Below, one piece after another: positions 53,001 through 62,083 of a DNA stretch of 64,000 nucleotides (position 1 is its first letter; each line of letters opens with the position of its first letter). The stretch comes from Littorina saxatilis. Its lineage: Eukaryota; Mollusca; Gastropoda; Littorinimorpha; Littorinidae. A program made the position numbers and the translations under genes. The stretch spans positions 37,152,894-37,216,893 of the forward strand of contig NC_090253.1 in NCBI RefSeq assembly GCF_037325665.1. Reading direction: 5' to 3'. The notes beneath the pieces are model-generated. The model was given only the letters and a program-made list of their open reading frames with translations. It was not told where the DNA came from and made no database searches.

Positions 53001-56000
53001 ACGGTCACCATTTAATGTGGCAGATTTGATTAAAACCGGGGGCTGCCAGGGGATTGTGCAGGATGTTTCTTATTTACTCGTGATGTTGTTTGACCTCGCG
53101 TTGTGTTTTGTTTTGAGTGTAAGAATATTTCCCGTTTCCCTCTCTTATCCCCGATGCAGTAGACTCTAGTTTTCAACTCTCATACGGCCAACGGCCTCTC
53201 TCTTGCCAACGAATGTAGCCCACACCGTGGTTGTACAGTTTAAAACATCATTTTTATTCTACAAGTGCATGAAATCAAAACATCGCCACTTTCACGCAGA
53301 CTCGTCACTTCACAACTATCTCTGTCGTGTCTCAGTACTGTCGCTGACTGTCGTTTACACAAGGGGGGTGATTATCAGGTTCCCGATTGACAAGGAACTT
53401 ATTCAGACTTAAAGTCTTTATAACAGAACTCCCGATTAACAAGGAGCTATTTAGTGCATGAGATACTATCACTATCAGATTCCCGATTGGCAAGGAATTT
53501 ATACAAACGTTATAACAAAACTCCCGATTGACAAGGAGCTATTTAGTGCATGAGATGCTATCAGATTCCCGATTGGCAAGGAATTTATACAAGCGTTATA
53601 ACAGAACTCCCGATTGACAAGGAGCTATTTAGTGTAGACTGCAAGGTTCCTAGTTCACAAAGAATGATTAAACAAGTTTAACAACAGATCTAAGCAATTA
53701 AATCCTTACGGTTAGTAATGAAGGCCGGCTTCCGATTAACGAAGAAGTCGGCTAAGGTTTACTTTTCCCGGTTAACAAGGAATTTAGTTAAAGTTAAATG
53801 ACTCCCGATTAACAAAGAGTGCCGCGCACTTGAAATCCAAAACATTATATAGACCTCAAATCTTTGGACTATTTCGCATAATCATGCGCTACAGTGAACT
53901 CTGACCCTGAATCACTAACTTCCGGCAAATAATCCGGTTCTTCTTCAATTTATACTACTCTATTTTCCGCTAACCGTCGTTAACCAACCATGTCCGTAAG
54001 GGACTATTATCCTAAAGAAACTTATTATTTTATCAAACAACTCCCGCACATCGATACTAACAGATTAGCAGCTTGTCGTCTGCAACAAAGTCACGTCTGC
54101 TTGAAGCGTCAGTGCTAAGCTGTTCTAAAAGCTAGCATCGTGCGTCGTAAATTACGTCACATAAAAGATGGCGTCAAGTGCATGCGTACCAATGAAATCA
54201 CTCAAACACGCGCACGCACGCTGAATATTATTACGTGGGCTGCAAGGCTATTCCCTCACACTTGAAACAAAATCAAAATTTTTAGGTTCATTTTGTGATT
54301 ACGGTGATTTGTGAATAAGAGATTTTTGGCTCACGAAGTGTAGCCTATGCGATCGTAACTGTCTGTCTGTGCGTTTGTGCGTGCGTGCGTGTGTGTGTGT
54401 GTATGTCTGTGGTAGAAACTTTAACATTTCCGAGTCTATGTGTGAGTGGTTATCCAAGACTATGGATAAAGCTCGCATAAGATTACGTCACGGTCAAAAG
54501 TGTTTGACGTCAATTAATGCATCATGACGGCATGCCTCCCTGTAGTCTTTCTCTCTCGCGTGGTGTGTGTGGTCTCGGTCATTGTTATTTTGAGCGGGCC
54601 GAGACTATTTGGCAGTCGTGTCCCTGTAAGTAGGCTACATGCAGACACAGACAGATCTAGATCAAGTGTCTCTCTTTCTTGCACAGTGTCACCTAAGCTT
54701 ACTGTGTGTGTGGGTGTGTATGTGTGACGGACTGATTGAGTTTGTGTTACTGTTTGTCTATTTCTTACGTGAGCCTTGAAGGCTTCGCCTCTTGTTGAAT
54801 GTATATTTATTGATGTTTGTGTTAGAGTGTGCCTTTTTGTCATATTGGTGGTTCATTAGAGCAGCTTGCTTGGAAAAGGAGACATGCCCTAATGAATTCA
54901 CTGTGAGGGCATAAAAGAAGACATCTAGGAGCGGGGACAACCCATTACATTCTGGCTTCGTAGCTGCTTTTCTTTCATAAGCACATCACATTTTCTTTTT
55001 AGCCTGTTGTGTGGCTCACTTAATTTGTGCCTAATTTTGTTTCAGGCTTCTCATTCAGGCACATAAGCTTCAGAGACGCTGCAGACTGGACAGACCACTG
55101 GATGCAAAAGATGCCAGCACTAAGAATGCAGCAGTGGAAGCCAAGGCAAAATTTGTGCGCACCAGCCTTTCCACTGCACTGACTTTGTCAAAAGAGAGGC
55201 AGTTCTTGAACCACCTCCGTGCAAAATATGCAGGTGATTTGTAAATGTCTTGTCTGGGGGAAAAAGACAGTTGACTGTGTCTAACAGATAATCAGGGATC
55301 GCGCTAGCTTTTTAAAAAACGCGTAAGTCATACGCAACGAAACGAAAAAAACGCGTCACGGACCAATATTTTTGCGTACTACGAAAACACGTACAGACAC
55401 AAACAAAACACGCACGAAAGACTTAAAGACACTCCTTACCTAAATACGGCGAGTTTTCCTGTCGAACTCCGCGCACGCCTGTCGAATAACACCCCTGCTG
55501 TCTCCAACCTTCGGGCCTTGCGAGTTTGTTTCCCGCTCTAATACGACTAGACACACTTTCCGCCTTTTGGAAGCGCGAGATGGGAGAGCAGCTAATGTCT
55601 GTTTCATTATCCGACAAGACATTATCTGGAAATACCCTCGTTACGTTCGTTTGCGATACTTCGATGCAAAAAGAAACGGACTTTAGTTTTGACGCGCAGA
55701 TTTCATGTGTGTCGTCACTTCTCGAGCCCTATAGTCAGTTTCAGGATCGGGTGATTATTAAGTCAGAGCAAAAGCGCTGCGTGAAGACAAGAAAAAGTTA
55801 CAATATTTTTGCGTATGGCTTACGCGGCGCGGCGAAAAAAACGCGTCAGCGACTTTTAAAATGCGTCAAATACGCAAAAAATCGTGCGTAAACGCGATCC
55901 CTGGATAATGCAGACTATATTTATTTTATATAAGATAAACTTTTGTTTGGCAAACTAGGGGTTGCTGGTACTGGTAGCAGCACTCAGGCAAAACTGTACT

Positions 56001-57033
56001 TTTTGAGACTGTGAGATTAAAGTATCTCTTGTGTTCCCATTGTTATTCACGTAGCAAAATCACTTGAAGGCCTATCTAAAAGATTTGATGAGTGTTAACA
56101 CATTTCTGCACTAATGAAAACAAATTGATTAGCAAGATTAACGATTGAAGTTATGTGCCTGTAAAGATCAAATTGGATCTCAAATGGCAATGACGCTTTT
56201 AAGTTTAATTTATCTTTGTTATGCGTTTTTTCCTCTTAATTTAATTTGAGAGCAAAATTGTTCCCATGATGGCATAAATAATTTTCAAAAGATATATAAG
56301 TTCAAATATTTGCTCTGGTCTGATGCAAATATATTTTCTTTGTAATAAAAAAAAAAGTAGGTTTTTTTTTTAGAAGTTTGCTCCAGTGTCCGCAGTTATT
56401 TATTTTATACAACTCGTAGACAAGCTTTATCTCACAGCTAGCACTCTTTGTTACGTTTGTGTGTGTGATCTAACAGATGGACAGTCGGTGGCCTCCAGGA
56501 TTGGCAAGCAGCTGAAGATCAACAGCCAAAACTTGGCCAAAGCTTCGGACAACTTGGCGAGTTATGGCTGTGAGGTGAGCAGCAAGGACCTGAAGGACCT
56601 GGACCACCCTGTGTATGTCCAGCTCCAGGCATCAGGACTCAACCACCTGCAACAGAAGGCAGCCCTGGCCTATGCTGACTTTGAACGTGCATGTGAGGGG
56701 GAGGAAGCAACCAAAAAGGATATGGGCCTTTTTTTAACATGTTTAGCGAAAAAGGAAAAGAAGCTGGACATGCTCATCTGTGACGTTCCGTTAAGTTCCG
56801 ATCAGTACGGGGAACTTCACATTTTGTGTGCTCGGAGAATTGCACTCGAGCAACTCCATGAAACTTGTGCAACGGACTTTGCCAAGCACATTGCCATTAA
56901 CAGTTGGGTTTATTCCAAAAGCCATCTGCTTGAGACGCTTTCAGCAAGTTCACTAGAACCAACATTTGACCTCCAAGAATGTGATTTGGTAGAATGTGAC
57001 GAGGTGGAGGATTCCAGTGATGATGACATGTGA
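32021..57033 (+). CDS. 14-exon gene for a KDZ (Kyakuja-Dileera-Zisupton) family transposase-like protein, 903 aa
   Basis: Exons: 32021-32261, 33042-33319, 34704-34812, 35341-35696, 36772-36942, 37814-37950, 38302-38497, 40347-40527, 41655-41759, 42038-42103, 43591-43654, 43891-43953, 55046-55233, 56477-57033. All introns are GT-AG; phases agree and no internal stop occurs (2712 nt with stop). The N-terminus is basic (MAYRQKRGRRTW) with an AT-hook-like KPGRPT. A Cys/His cluster (C125, C130, C133, C143, C146, C153, C156, H161, H167) resembles the CxC clusters of KDZ transposases. The RNase H-like core shows Asp338 in LSLDGNFAL, VTGVFGSVCQHEF, Asp459 in MYDVGCKLHKH, FSVPAFHRFAHNMPCQ, and Glu513/Glu516 in CDGEGMERVWS. 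A charged helical region (~560-720) and an acidic tail (ECDEVEDSSDDDM) follow. The start is the first ATG, in good context (CAACATGG). Family knowledge: KDZ proteins are DDE transposases of mobile elements in fungi and animals. Whether this copy is a live element or a host-adopted gene is not settled. Intron 12 carries a 9.9-kb Gypsy element. Confidence 0.88.
32498..32590 (+). repeat. Fragment of the GGTAATCTTGAAC MITE family
   Basis: GGTAATCTTGAACTTTAGTG and GAATCCATTGGCATTCTTTA match the family at 19320-19710. The far end is missing. Lies in KDZ intron 1. Confidence 0.65.
33583..34428. mobile_element. Inverted-end DNA element in KDZ intron 2
   Basis: The left end AGTCAGACCAGAGACATA is matched in reverse by the right end (TATGTCTCTGGTCAGACT). 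The similarity continues inward as AAGAGATGCGAAGCG / GCTTTGCATCTCTT. About 846 bp with no recognisable transposase. No clear target duplication was read. Confidence 0.65.
34885..35246 (-). mobile_element. tRNA-derived SINE (family A), nearly full length, in KDZ intron 3
   Basis: On the minus strand: A box GGCGGGGTGGTAAGACG, a B box diverged to GGGTTCCAATCC, then the family body (CAGGTCAACTTATGTGCAGA, GATCCTGTAATCCATGTC). The 3' part is AAGCAGCATATGGCTGCC, and a GAAGAAGAAG tail ends it. It ends 95 bp before exon 4. The 34872-35228 open frame is a shadow. Confidence 0.82.
35804..36642 (+). mobile_element. CAGGG-end DNA transposon with 6-bp target duplication, in KDZ intron 4
   Basis: Starts CAGGGTTGTACCTTAGC and ends GGTACACCCCTG, flanked by TAGATG at 35798-35803 and 36643-36648. 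Its right end equals that of the 3171-4887 element once the nested TTAA-flanked insert is removed. No transposase frame. Non-autonomous. Confidence 0.78.
36456..36626. mobile_element. TTAA-flanked MITE nested in the right end of the 35804-36642 element
   Basis: CCCTTAGGCTGATAG at the left and its partial inverse CAGTGTAAGGG at the right, with TTAA on both sides (36452-36455 and 36627-36630). Removing the insert and one TTAA restores GTTAAGGTACACCCCTG, identical to the uninterrupted end at 4871-4887. A TTAA target with CCCTT ends fits piggyBac-type (or Kolobok) mobilisation. Confidence 0.75.
37963..38220 (-). repeat. Dispersed repeat shared with 54295-54995, in KDZ intron 6
   Basis: Reverse match to the copy in intron 12: ATGTCTTCTTTTATGCCCTC, AAGCAGCTACGAAGCC, GAACCACCAATATGACAA and AAAATCTCTTATTCACAAAT. 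This copy is shorter and lacks the GT-rich segment present in the other. Confidence 0.7.
38853..40046 (-). mobile_element. TA-flanked DNA transposon (CAGTGGTACC ends), longer relative of 5802-6493, in KDZ intron 7
   Basis: Ends CAGTGGTATGTCTATC and AGGGAGGTACCACTG with TA on both sides. It shares both terminal regions with 5802-6493 in reverse, plus about 500 bp of extra interior (39100-39770). No transposase frame is recognised, though the interior may be a remnant of the full-length parent. Confidence 0.75.
40983..41345 (-). mobile_element. Old tRNA-derived SINE (family A), in KDZ intron 8
   Basis: On the minus strand the order of family landmarks is retained but diverged (GATCTTGAAATCCATGTCAG, TACTTGGTCTTGTGC in reverse). 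The head is at 41345 and decayed. More divergent than the other copies, so older. Confidence 0.65.
42795..42903. repeat. Short inverted repeat in KDZ intron 10
   Basis: Arms around AACATGCTTCCATTTGAAAC (from ~42795) and its inverse (to ~42903) enclose about 60 bp. Possibly a small fold-back element; no target duplication identified. Confidence 0.6.
43036..43184. mobile_element. Small MITE with ~45-bp inverted ends, in KDZ intron 10
   Basis: Left AGAATACTACATAGCTTG and CGTACCAGATTTACAC; right GTGTAAATCTGGTACG and CATCTAGTATTCT. About 149 bp with no coding capacity. Confidence 0.75.
44030..44332 (+). mobile_element. tRNA-derived SINE (family A), in KDZ intron 12
   Basis: Decayed tRNA-like head (CTAGTGGATAAGATG .. 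CTTGGGTTCGAC), family body (ACAGACCTGCTAGTGCC, CCTTCGTGTGTACACACAAG) and a GAAGAAGAAG tail. The Gypsy element inserted 58 bp downstream. Confidence 0.75.
44391..45638 (-). repeat. LTR (3' LTR of the element)
   Basis: 1248 bp. It contains many short CCCGATTGACAAGGA-type repeats (around 44750-45190) that are also in the partner LTR. A purine-rich tract (GAGTGGTGGGGAT on the minus strand) just inside it is a candidate polypurine primer site. Confidence 0.93.
45938..46340 (-). repeat. 43-bp tandem repeat, about nine copies, inside the Gypsy element
   Basis: Unit landmark GACCCACAGAAGGTTAGAGG followed by TGAGTGATGATGGC. Units are nearly identical. The block lies between the extra zinc-finger frame and the 3' LTR, so it would be in the 3' untranslated part of the element RNA. 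Confidence 0.93.
46508..47059 (-). CDS. Extra open frame of the Gypsy element: single C2H2 zinc finger protein
   Basis: A 183-codon frame downstream of pol. It opens with one C2H2 finger (CPNCGEVFKTGKSLRGHV .. H) near residue 14. A highly charged, Arg/Glu-rich helical stretch follows, then a proline-rich segment (PPPPQPQLPSY). Not an envelope: no signal peptide or membrane segment. Additional frames after pol occur in some Gypsy lineages; the role of this one is unknown and may be nucleic-acid binding. Confidence 0.65.
   Translation of the reverse strand: MIKFLLLFCQMRVCPNCGEVFKTGKSLRGHVFSTHPRLLITTVEEEKKEEGRRLQSHPPISPFERKKREAREQRMRVAGIRTAEERRKEREVEEMLADFGYYSPPPPQPQLPSYNLPTANFPVQLPTTHAQSDRWETRLVGMGQRVGQTMEALKASRKFLINQTFHVGVFSPERGKGVDFMIT
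47193..51468 (-). CDS. Gypsy pol region (protease, RT, RNase H, integrase)
   Basis: Domains in order: aspartic protease (LVDTGAGMTILS), reverse transcriptase (FCVDFRKLNALT, YVDDIVVMG), RNase H (FVLDTDASGWSVGAVLSQ), an integrase zinc-binding HHCC region (CAECIPCARKK), an integrase core (IDIVGPLPMSNHG, IHTDQGREFES, DGLVERFNQTL) and a C-terminal region with a GPYQVM motif. No chromodomain seen. The upstream end overlaps gag in another frame, as is usual where the family uses frameshifting. Part of the element at 44391-54260 and to be read with it. Confidence 0.93.
51423..52613 (-). CDS. Gypsy gag
   Basis: A 396-codon frame with a charged N-terminus, a capsid-like helical middle (YLEHFDGVSTWNEW, RFSPKERVMSYRCEF) and one CCHC zinc knuckle near the C-terminus (CFVCGDPQHFARQCP). 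Length and layout are normal for Ty3/Gypsy gag. Confidence 0.92.
   Translation of the reverse strand: MNKRKMGILSRLGQVVSALSPSFLTAKGSMARREEREIEMEDSYLRGGQTRWSETPRRYRYPSQYPENEQKGEMHMSFDSGYEVESEQAENGHAHAYAGRGQGSANHRVDEGTRRPGLFIEREKPYQHASRKSIQADKYDGTSIDLNDYLEHFDGVSTWNEWTEEEKGIQLSLSLRGAAQQVLGYLQQEEKRDFVALTSALEKRFSPKERVMSYRCEFRNRRRRNQETVEEYGFALCRLATRAYRDMETGARELILIEQFIGGLSEEALRERVQFGHPSTLDEAVSLAGEYVAFKNNGFPEKTLKKPEDAGSAIRYVGGGDGRKEENANEEDMSRKVDMLEKKIEELSRGRARKPETGSCFVCGDPQHFARQCPRKKERQGGWVQPRGNAQSAPLN
53016..54260 (-). repeat. LTR (5' LTR of the element)
   Basis: 1245 bp, about 99.5% identical to the partner at 44391-45638. A candidate primer-binding region (TGGTGACCGTGCACCAGG on the minus strand) lies a few bases inside it, at about 52990-53010. 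Confidence 0.93.
54295..54995 (+). repeat. Dispersed repeat with GT-rich interior, in KDZ intron 12
   Basis: Both ends match 37963-38220 in reverse (TTGTGAATAAGAGATTTTTG at the left; CATGCCCTAATGAATTCAC and AGACATCTAGGAGCGG at the right). The middle (about 54330-54790) is extra: it starts GGCTCACGAAGTGTAGCC and ends CGTGAGCCTTGAAGGC. That resembles an insertion with short inverted ends. Confidence 0.65.
55293..55903. mobile_element. CAGGG-end DNA transposon with 6-bp target duplication, in KDZ intron 13
   Basis: Starts CAGGGATCGCG and ends CGCGATCCCTG, flanked by GATAAT at 55287-55292 and 55904-55909. Subterminal GCGT/ACGC motifs are repeated at both ends, for example AAAAAAACGCGTCA twice. 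The 55526-55891 open frame lies wholly inside and is not recognised. Confidence 0.82.
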
Positions 57034-57489
57034 AGAAAGACCAGGCAACTGACAACAGTGTTGGCTAACTTGAAATGTCAATAGGTCATAGTGTTATGCA
57101 GTGTTCATCTTTATAGTTGGGTAGAAGCAGACATTGTTTGCCATTGTCATTTCAATAGCGCTATTTCTCATGATGAACTGAACATGCAAAGGGTACATTA
57201 CCATTAAACGCTAATTGCTACTTCTGAGTAAATGGATTCATAACCTTGGTGGGTGCTTACAAGGTCCTTGATATGCTGTTTTTGCAAGGAGTATAATCTG
57301 CACATACTGTACACGGTAATCAGAACTATTCTTAAGGGGTAATTTACAGTGCATTTGTGACTACAAAGTTTATGCTTTGAACTAGACTTTCTTCTGTTAA
57401 TTGAGTTAATCTCCAATTTGGAGCATGCATATTTTTTGTTTTTGTTGTGTGGGTGGTATTGATGTTATTTACATATTGACATACTCACT
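57034..57489. other. 3' flank of the KDZ gene
   Basis: Presumed 3' UTR. No AATAAA is seen close to the stop codon; variant signals cannot be judged by eye. No element end was recognised. Confidence 0.45.
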
Positions 57490-59252
57490 GGAATCCTCCT
57501 CCTCCTCACAGTCTACCAAATCAAATTCTTGGAGGTCCAATGTTTGTTCTAGTGAACCACTAAGTTGCATAAATATTTGTAAGTTTGCGGACAATACAAC
57601 TCTTAATTTGGATGGGAGTAAGGAATCGTTTGTTGAATGTGTTAAAACTTACTAGAGATCTTTTTGAATTCTCTGGATTAAAGATAAATAATGAAAAAAC
57701 TCAAATTGTCTGGATCGGAAGAAAGTAAAATTCATAAGAAAGATATATGAGGGACGTGAACTGGGATTGTTAAAGTATTGGGAGTCGATTTTTCAACAAA
57801 CACCAACAACATTTTGGAAATTAATTACAATAAAAAGAGATTAAAATAGTTTTGAATGATTGATGCCGAAGACAGTTAACTCCATTCGTTAAAATTATAA
57901 TTTTGAAAACCATGGTCTTGTCCAAATTGGATTATTTATTAACTGTACCATTGCCAGACCTATCCGAAGCTTTTTTACGAGAAGTTAATGCAGCCTTTTG
58001 TTCCTTCCTGTGGAATGGTAAATGTGCAAAGATTCGGGGAAATGTCGTCTGCAGACCTTATTGCCATGATGGTTTAAATATGTATGACATTTATACTTCT
58101 GTGGCATGAGTAAAGATAAATTGGATTCGCAGGTTCAAGATGTTGGAATTTCATGTAAAAAGTAGTTTAATTTTTATATGACACCTGGATTGAAAGATAT
58201 TTAAAGTTGGTGCTGGGTATGGAAATGTGTTACTGAAGCATTATAATAAATGCTGTTCCTTATTTAAGGTAATTGATACCAATGATTGTGTTTCCGAATG
58301 TATACATTACAATGTGAACATCACACGAGATCAGGGACTATTGTAAATAAGGCATTGATTGAAAATGATGCACTGTTTGTCCATCAGTTGTTACATTTCA
58401 ATGGAGATTTGTTACTTTTGAAGTCAAAATTTTTATTTTATTTTATGGAAGTGTGCTTCAGTCCTTAAGAAAATATGAGAGAAAAGTGAAAATTGATTCG
58501 TTAAAAGGTTTTCAGATTTGGGATAATAAACCTTGGCAGATTATTTGTAGAGGCAAACAGACCATTAAAGGAGTTTTTTTGAAAATAAAATTTGATAATA
58601 ACCCTGCTGGCATGACTAGATGAAACATATATTTTTTGCAACATGAACTGGAAACAGATTCATGATATGTGTTTTAAAACAACTTAGGACACACAGTAAA
58701 AATGGTTCAAGACCAGATTGCTTCGTGGCATTCTTGATGTTGCCAGCCGGTTATTTGTTCAAAAGATTTTTGACGGTCCACTTATGTCTTTTGTATAAAT
58801 GGAAATGAAATAATATCCCATATATTTTGGTATTGCCGGCTTGGTCAAACATTTCGGACTGAATTGGAAGATTTGTTAAATAAAAGTTTTATAGACAGTC
58901 CAAATGTTCTTTTTACATTTGACTTTGCAGACCTTATCAATTTGCCCAGATTTTGTTGTTGTTGATTTATTTTGAAAGTCACCATGTGACTCTTCAATAC
59001 AAAATGTCTTACCACATGTTTGATTTGCCTCATATCTGTGTGTGTGGGTGCGTGTGTATGTGTGTGTGTATGTTCATTAAAAACTGGAATCGGACATGAA
59101 CCTAGACAGATGATTAATGATTACACTCAAAGTACAACACTTCATACATTTACATTAACCCTGCAACCAAAGAACAAAAAAGACAGTGTTTCAGAGCAGG
59201 TAGTTGACATGACATTTTTAGTGTTGCAAGGAAAGTTTAGAATTCCAGGAGG
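57490..59252 (+). pseudogene. Decayed L1-like LINE (reverse transcriptase C-terminal half and 3' tail)
   Basis: Pieces of a LINE ORF2 read in the plus sense across several frames. KFADNTTLNL (near 57589) is a degenerate form of the F/YADD catalytic motif. The frame at 57903-58109 gives MVLSKLDYLLTVPLPDLSEA and FLWNGKCAKIR .. VVCRPYCHDGLNMYD, the usual region after the RT palm. Near 58820 a C-terminal HIFWYCRLGQTFRTELEDL-like reading appears. Many stops and shifts separate these, so it is dead. The last ~275 bp (58978-59252) recur in reverse at the right edge of the window. Confidence 0.75.
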
Positions 59253-59779
59253 CGATTCACCTTGCATTCAGTTGGCTCCTAGTGCGTATAGGACTCAGGG
59301 ACCGCACTTCAGTTTGGGAGCCCTGTAATTGTACCACGGACACGAATAGAGACCCCACCTCCTCCCCATTACTCTACGCTCGCCTCCTTAACCCCATCCA
59401 ATGTAATTTGTGATTCGACAAAATTTTGAGGACGTTTTTGTCATTTAAATAATAATAATGCATGATATGTATAAAGTGCATGTGTCCAGGGTTTAATCCT
59501 ACTCAAAGCGCTGTACAGTCATTGGAAAAATACAACATAACATTATTTACAGTGCAGTCACACGACATATCAATGAATAACACAATACAGCACTATAAAA
59601 CATCACACGCACGGAAACACATCATGTACACGCACTATAAAATACACATTGCACAATCAAAAACATTCGCGGCACTCACGCGGTGAAGAACTATGTACAG
59701 TTCATTGAGTCAAAATTGAGCATCAGGAACGGACCTGACTTGAAAGTGTATTTTATGGTTTGTGGAAAAGGTGGTTTTG
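59253..59779. other. Spacer, nothing recognised
   Basis: No gene. CTCCTAGTGCGTATAGGACTCAGGGACC at 59276 has similar copies near 62288, 62524 and 62585, so a short dispersed motif is present. Confidence 0.5.
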
Positions 59780-60643
59780 TTATATTTAGTCAAGTTTTGA
59801 CTAAATATTTTAACATCGAGGGGGAATCGAAACGAGGGTCGTGGTGTATGTGCGTGTGTGTGTGTGTCTGTGTGTGTGTGTAGAGCGATTCAGACTAAAC
59901 TACTGGACCGATCTTTATGAAATTTGACATGAGAGTTCCTGGGTATGAAATCCCCGAACGTTTTTTTTCATTTTTTTGATAAATGTCTTTGATGACGTCA
60001 TATCCGGCTTTTCGTGAAAGTTGAAGCGGCACTGTCACGCCCTCATTTTTCAACCAAATTGGTTCAAATTTTGGTCAAGTAATCTTCGACGAAGCCCGGA
60101 CTTCGGTATTGCATTTCAGCTTGGTGGCTTAAAAATTAATTAATGACTTTGGTCATTAAAAATCGGAAAATTGTAAAAAAAAATAAAAATTTATAAAACG
60201 ATCCAAATTTACGTTTATCTTATTTTCCATCATTTGCTGATTCCAAAAACATATAAATATGTTATATTCGGATTAAAAACAAGCTCTGAAAATTAAATAT
60301 ATAAAAATTATTATCAAAATTAAATTGTCCAAATCAATTTAAAAACACTTTCATCTTATTCCTTGTCGGTTCCTGATTCCAAAAACATATAGATATGATA
60401 TGTTTGGATTAAAAACACGCTCAGAAAGTTAAAACAAAGAGAGGTACAGAAAAGCGTGCTATCCTTCTTAGCGCAACTACTACCCCGCTCTTCTTGTCAA
60501 TTTCACTGCCTTTGCCATGAGCGGTGGACTGACGATGCTACGAGTATACGGTCTTGCTGAAAAATGGCATTGCGTTCAGTTTCATTCTGTGAGTTCGACA
60601 GCTACTTGACTAAATATTGTATTTTCGCCTTACGCGACTTGTT
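59780..60643 (-). repeat. R1 repeat copy
   Basis: A full single reverse copy of the ~870-bp family with its GT microsatellite at 59852-59880. Ends TATATTTAGTCAAG and TTACGCGACTTGTTT are sharp, which helps define the unit. Confidence 0.88.
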
Positions 60644-61165
60644 TGATCTGTGACAGGGAAGAGCAACTGCGGAGTTTAGCGGGCAGTGCGGAATTCCAAA
60701 CAGCAGGGGCTTGATAATTACATGATTTCTTTCCGTACGTTTACAGTTAAAAGTTTGGTACTTCGAGGAGCTTTTCAAAGCTGGACCTGGGAGAGCGAGA
60801 GGGTTCGTAAATTTCAGTACTGAGGATAGGTATGGGGGGGGGGGGGGGGGGGGAGCCAATTGAGCTTTATGAGAAGAGGTGTGGCGCGATGTGTTATGTG
60901 CTTACGAAGCACACCTCTATCAGCACAATTCTGAACCCGCACAACCGCGAGTTCCAATGGGGAGCCTGTAACGTGCCCCGTACGCCAGTACTGTCTGCGC
61001 ATTTCGTCATTACGCCCCGAAGATGACAGTGCGCCGTTGGACCAAATTGTACATGTCCATGTAATCATAGTGTTCAAACAATCCACTAGCTTCAGAGTTG
61101 AGAAGACGGTTAGCAAAGATGAAAAAAGCGGTGTGCCTTCTTCTTGGGACCTTGTATTTCTAATA
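60644..61165. other. Spacer with poly-G run
   Basis: A poly-G run at about 60835-60853. Open frames on either side of it have no recognisable motifs. Confidence 0.5.
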
Positions 61166-61597
61166 CCGTAAAATCCCTAGCAAACGCCCAGTATCATCTA
61201 GAAACGCCCCCCCCCCCCCCCCCCCCACCCCCCACGTTTGGTCAAAATGTGTGCAGAGGGGTCACTACCTAGCAAACGCCCACCCCGTTTTTTTGTTTTG
61301 TGTGTGTGTTGTTTTTAACAGAAAAAGGTACCTGATTCTATTGTAATAGTGGGTATTTTCTTTATTTACAAAATATATACAGTCCCAAAAGAAACCAACA
61401 GTGATTTGAAATGTGAGACAGCCTCAACATCTGACATGGTTGTATACATTTTTGTTTCTTGTGAAAATGTGATGAGACGTACGTTATCTTGCTAAGGGGT
61501 GTATACCTAGCAAACGCCCACCTCCTACTTTTACCCGAAATATGTGCAGAGGGGGGGGGGGGGGGGTTGTGTGGGGCGTTTGCTAAGGATTTTACGG
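61166..61597. mobile_element. TA-flanked MITE with CCGTAAAATCC ends
   Basis: Starts CCGTAAAATCCCTAGC and ends with the inverse (GCTAAGGATTTTACGG). CTAGCAAACGCCCA is repeated three times inside. Poly-C and poly-G runs (61208, 61552) may be assembly-sensitive. No coding capacity. Confidence 0.75.
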
Positions 61598-62034
61598 GTA
61601 TAGGTCTATGGTAAGAACTAGCCCAATCCCATTTCAAGACCTGGCTGATTATTATGTTTGCCGGCGTGACTTAAATTTACTCATTGGAAGAACGTATCCT
61701 AGACGAGTGGTCTAGAATCACCCTTGACTTTGCAGACCGACCTTATCATCAGTTTTGCCCAGAAATATCATAGTTTAGACACACTGACAGGATCAATGGT
61801 TTGTCACGGATGAAGTGTTTTGCCCCATGCCTGCTAAGTATGACACTAGTATTAGGTATTTCTAATAATATGCTGACTGTTAGGAAATGATACCAGACAT
61901 GTCGAGGAAATTATATCCAAATGAGCCGGTGTCACGAACTGAAAACTCTGCCTGAACAATTCTTCTCATTGCGGTCAATGCGCATGCGCTAACATGGGAG
62001 ATTAATCAGGTCGTGAACAACCTAACCGTCCCGG

Positions 62035-62083
62035 CCTAACCCTAACCCTAACCCTAACCCTAACCCTAACCCTAGGGTTAGGC
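62035..62083. repeat. Interstitial telomere-type repeat
   Basis: About six and a half CCCTAA units followed at once by the inverse GGGTTAGG, giving a CCCTAGGG junction. The orientation is (CCCTAA)n-(TTAGGG), the opposite of a classical end-to-end fusion. Confidence 0.9.

Larger units (their letters stand above)
44391..54260 (-). mobile_element. Ty3/Gypsy LTR retrotransposon, young, nearly whole, antisense in KDZ intron 12
   Basis: A 9.87-kb element with two LTRs (44391-45638 and 53016-54260; TG..CA on the plus-strand reading). They differ by only about five substitutions and two small indels, so insertion was recent. A short CTTG flank on both sides (44387-44390 and 54261-54264) fits a 4-bp target duplication. 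Order in its own sense (minus strand): LTR, gag, pol (protease, reverse transcriptase, RNase H, integrase), an extra zinc-finger frame, a tandem-repeat block, LTR. No envelope gene seen. It looks nearly whole, with about one break at most. Being antisense within an intron, it need not disturb the KDZ protein. Confidence 0.95.

Noticed and set aside
55526-55891. 121-codon frame in KDZ intron 13
   Set aside because: Lies entirely inside a non-autonomous CAGGG-end element and has no recognisable motifs.
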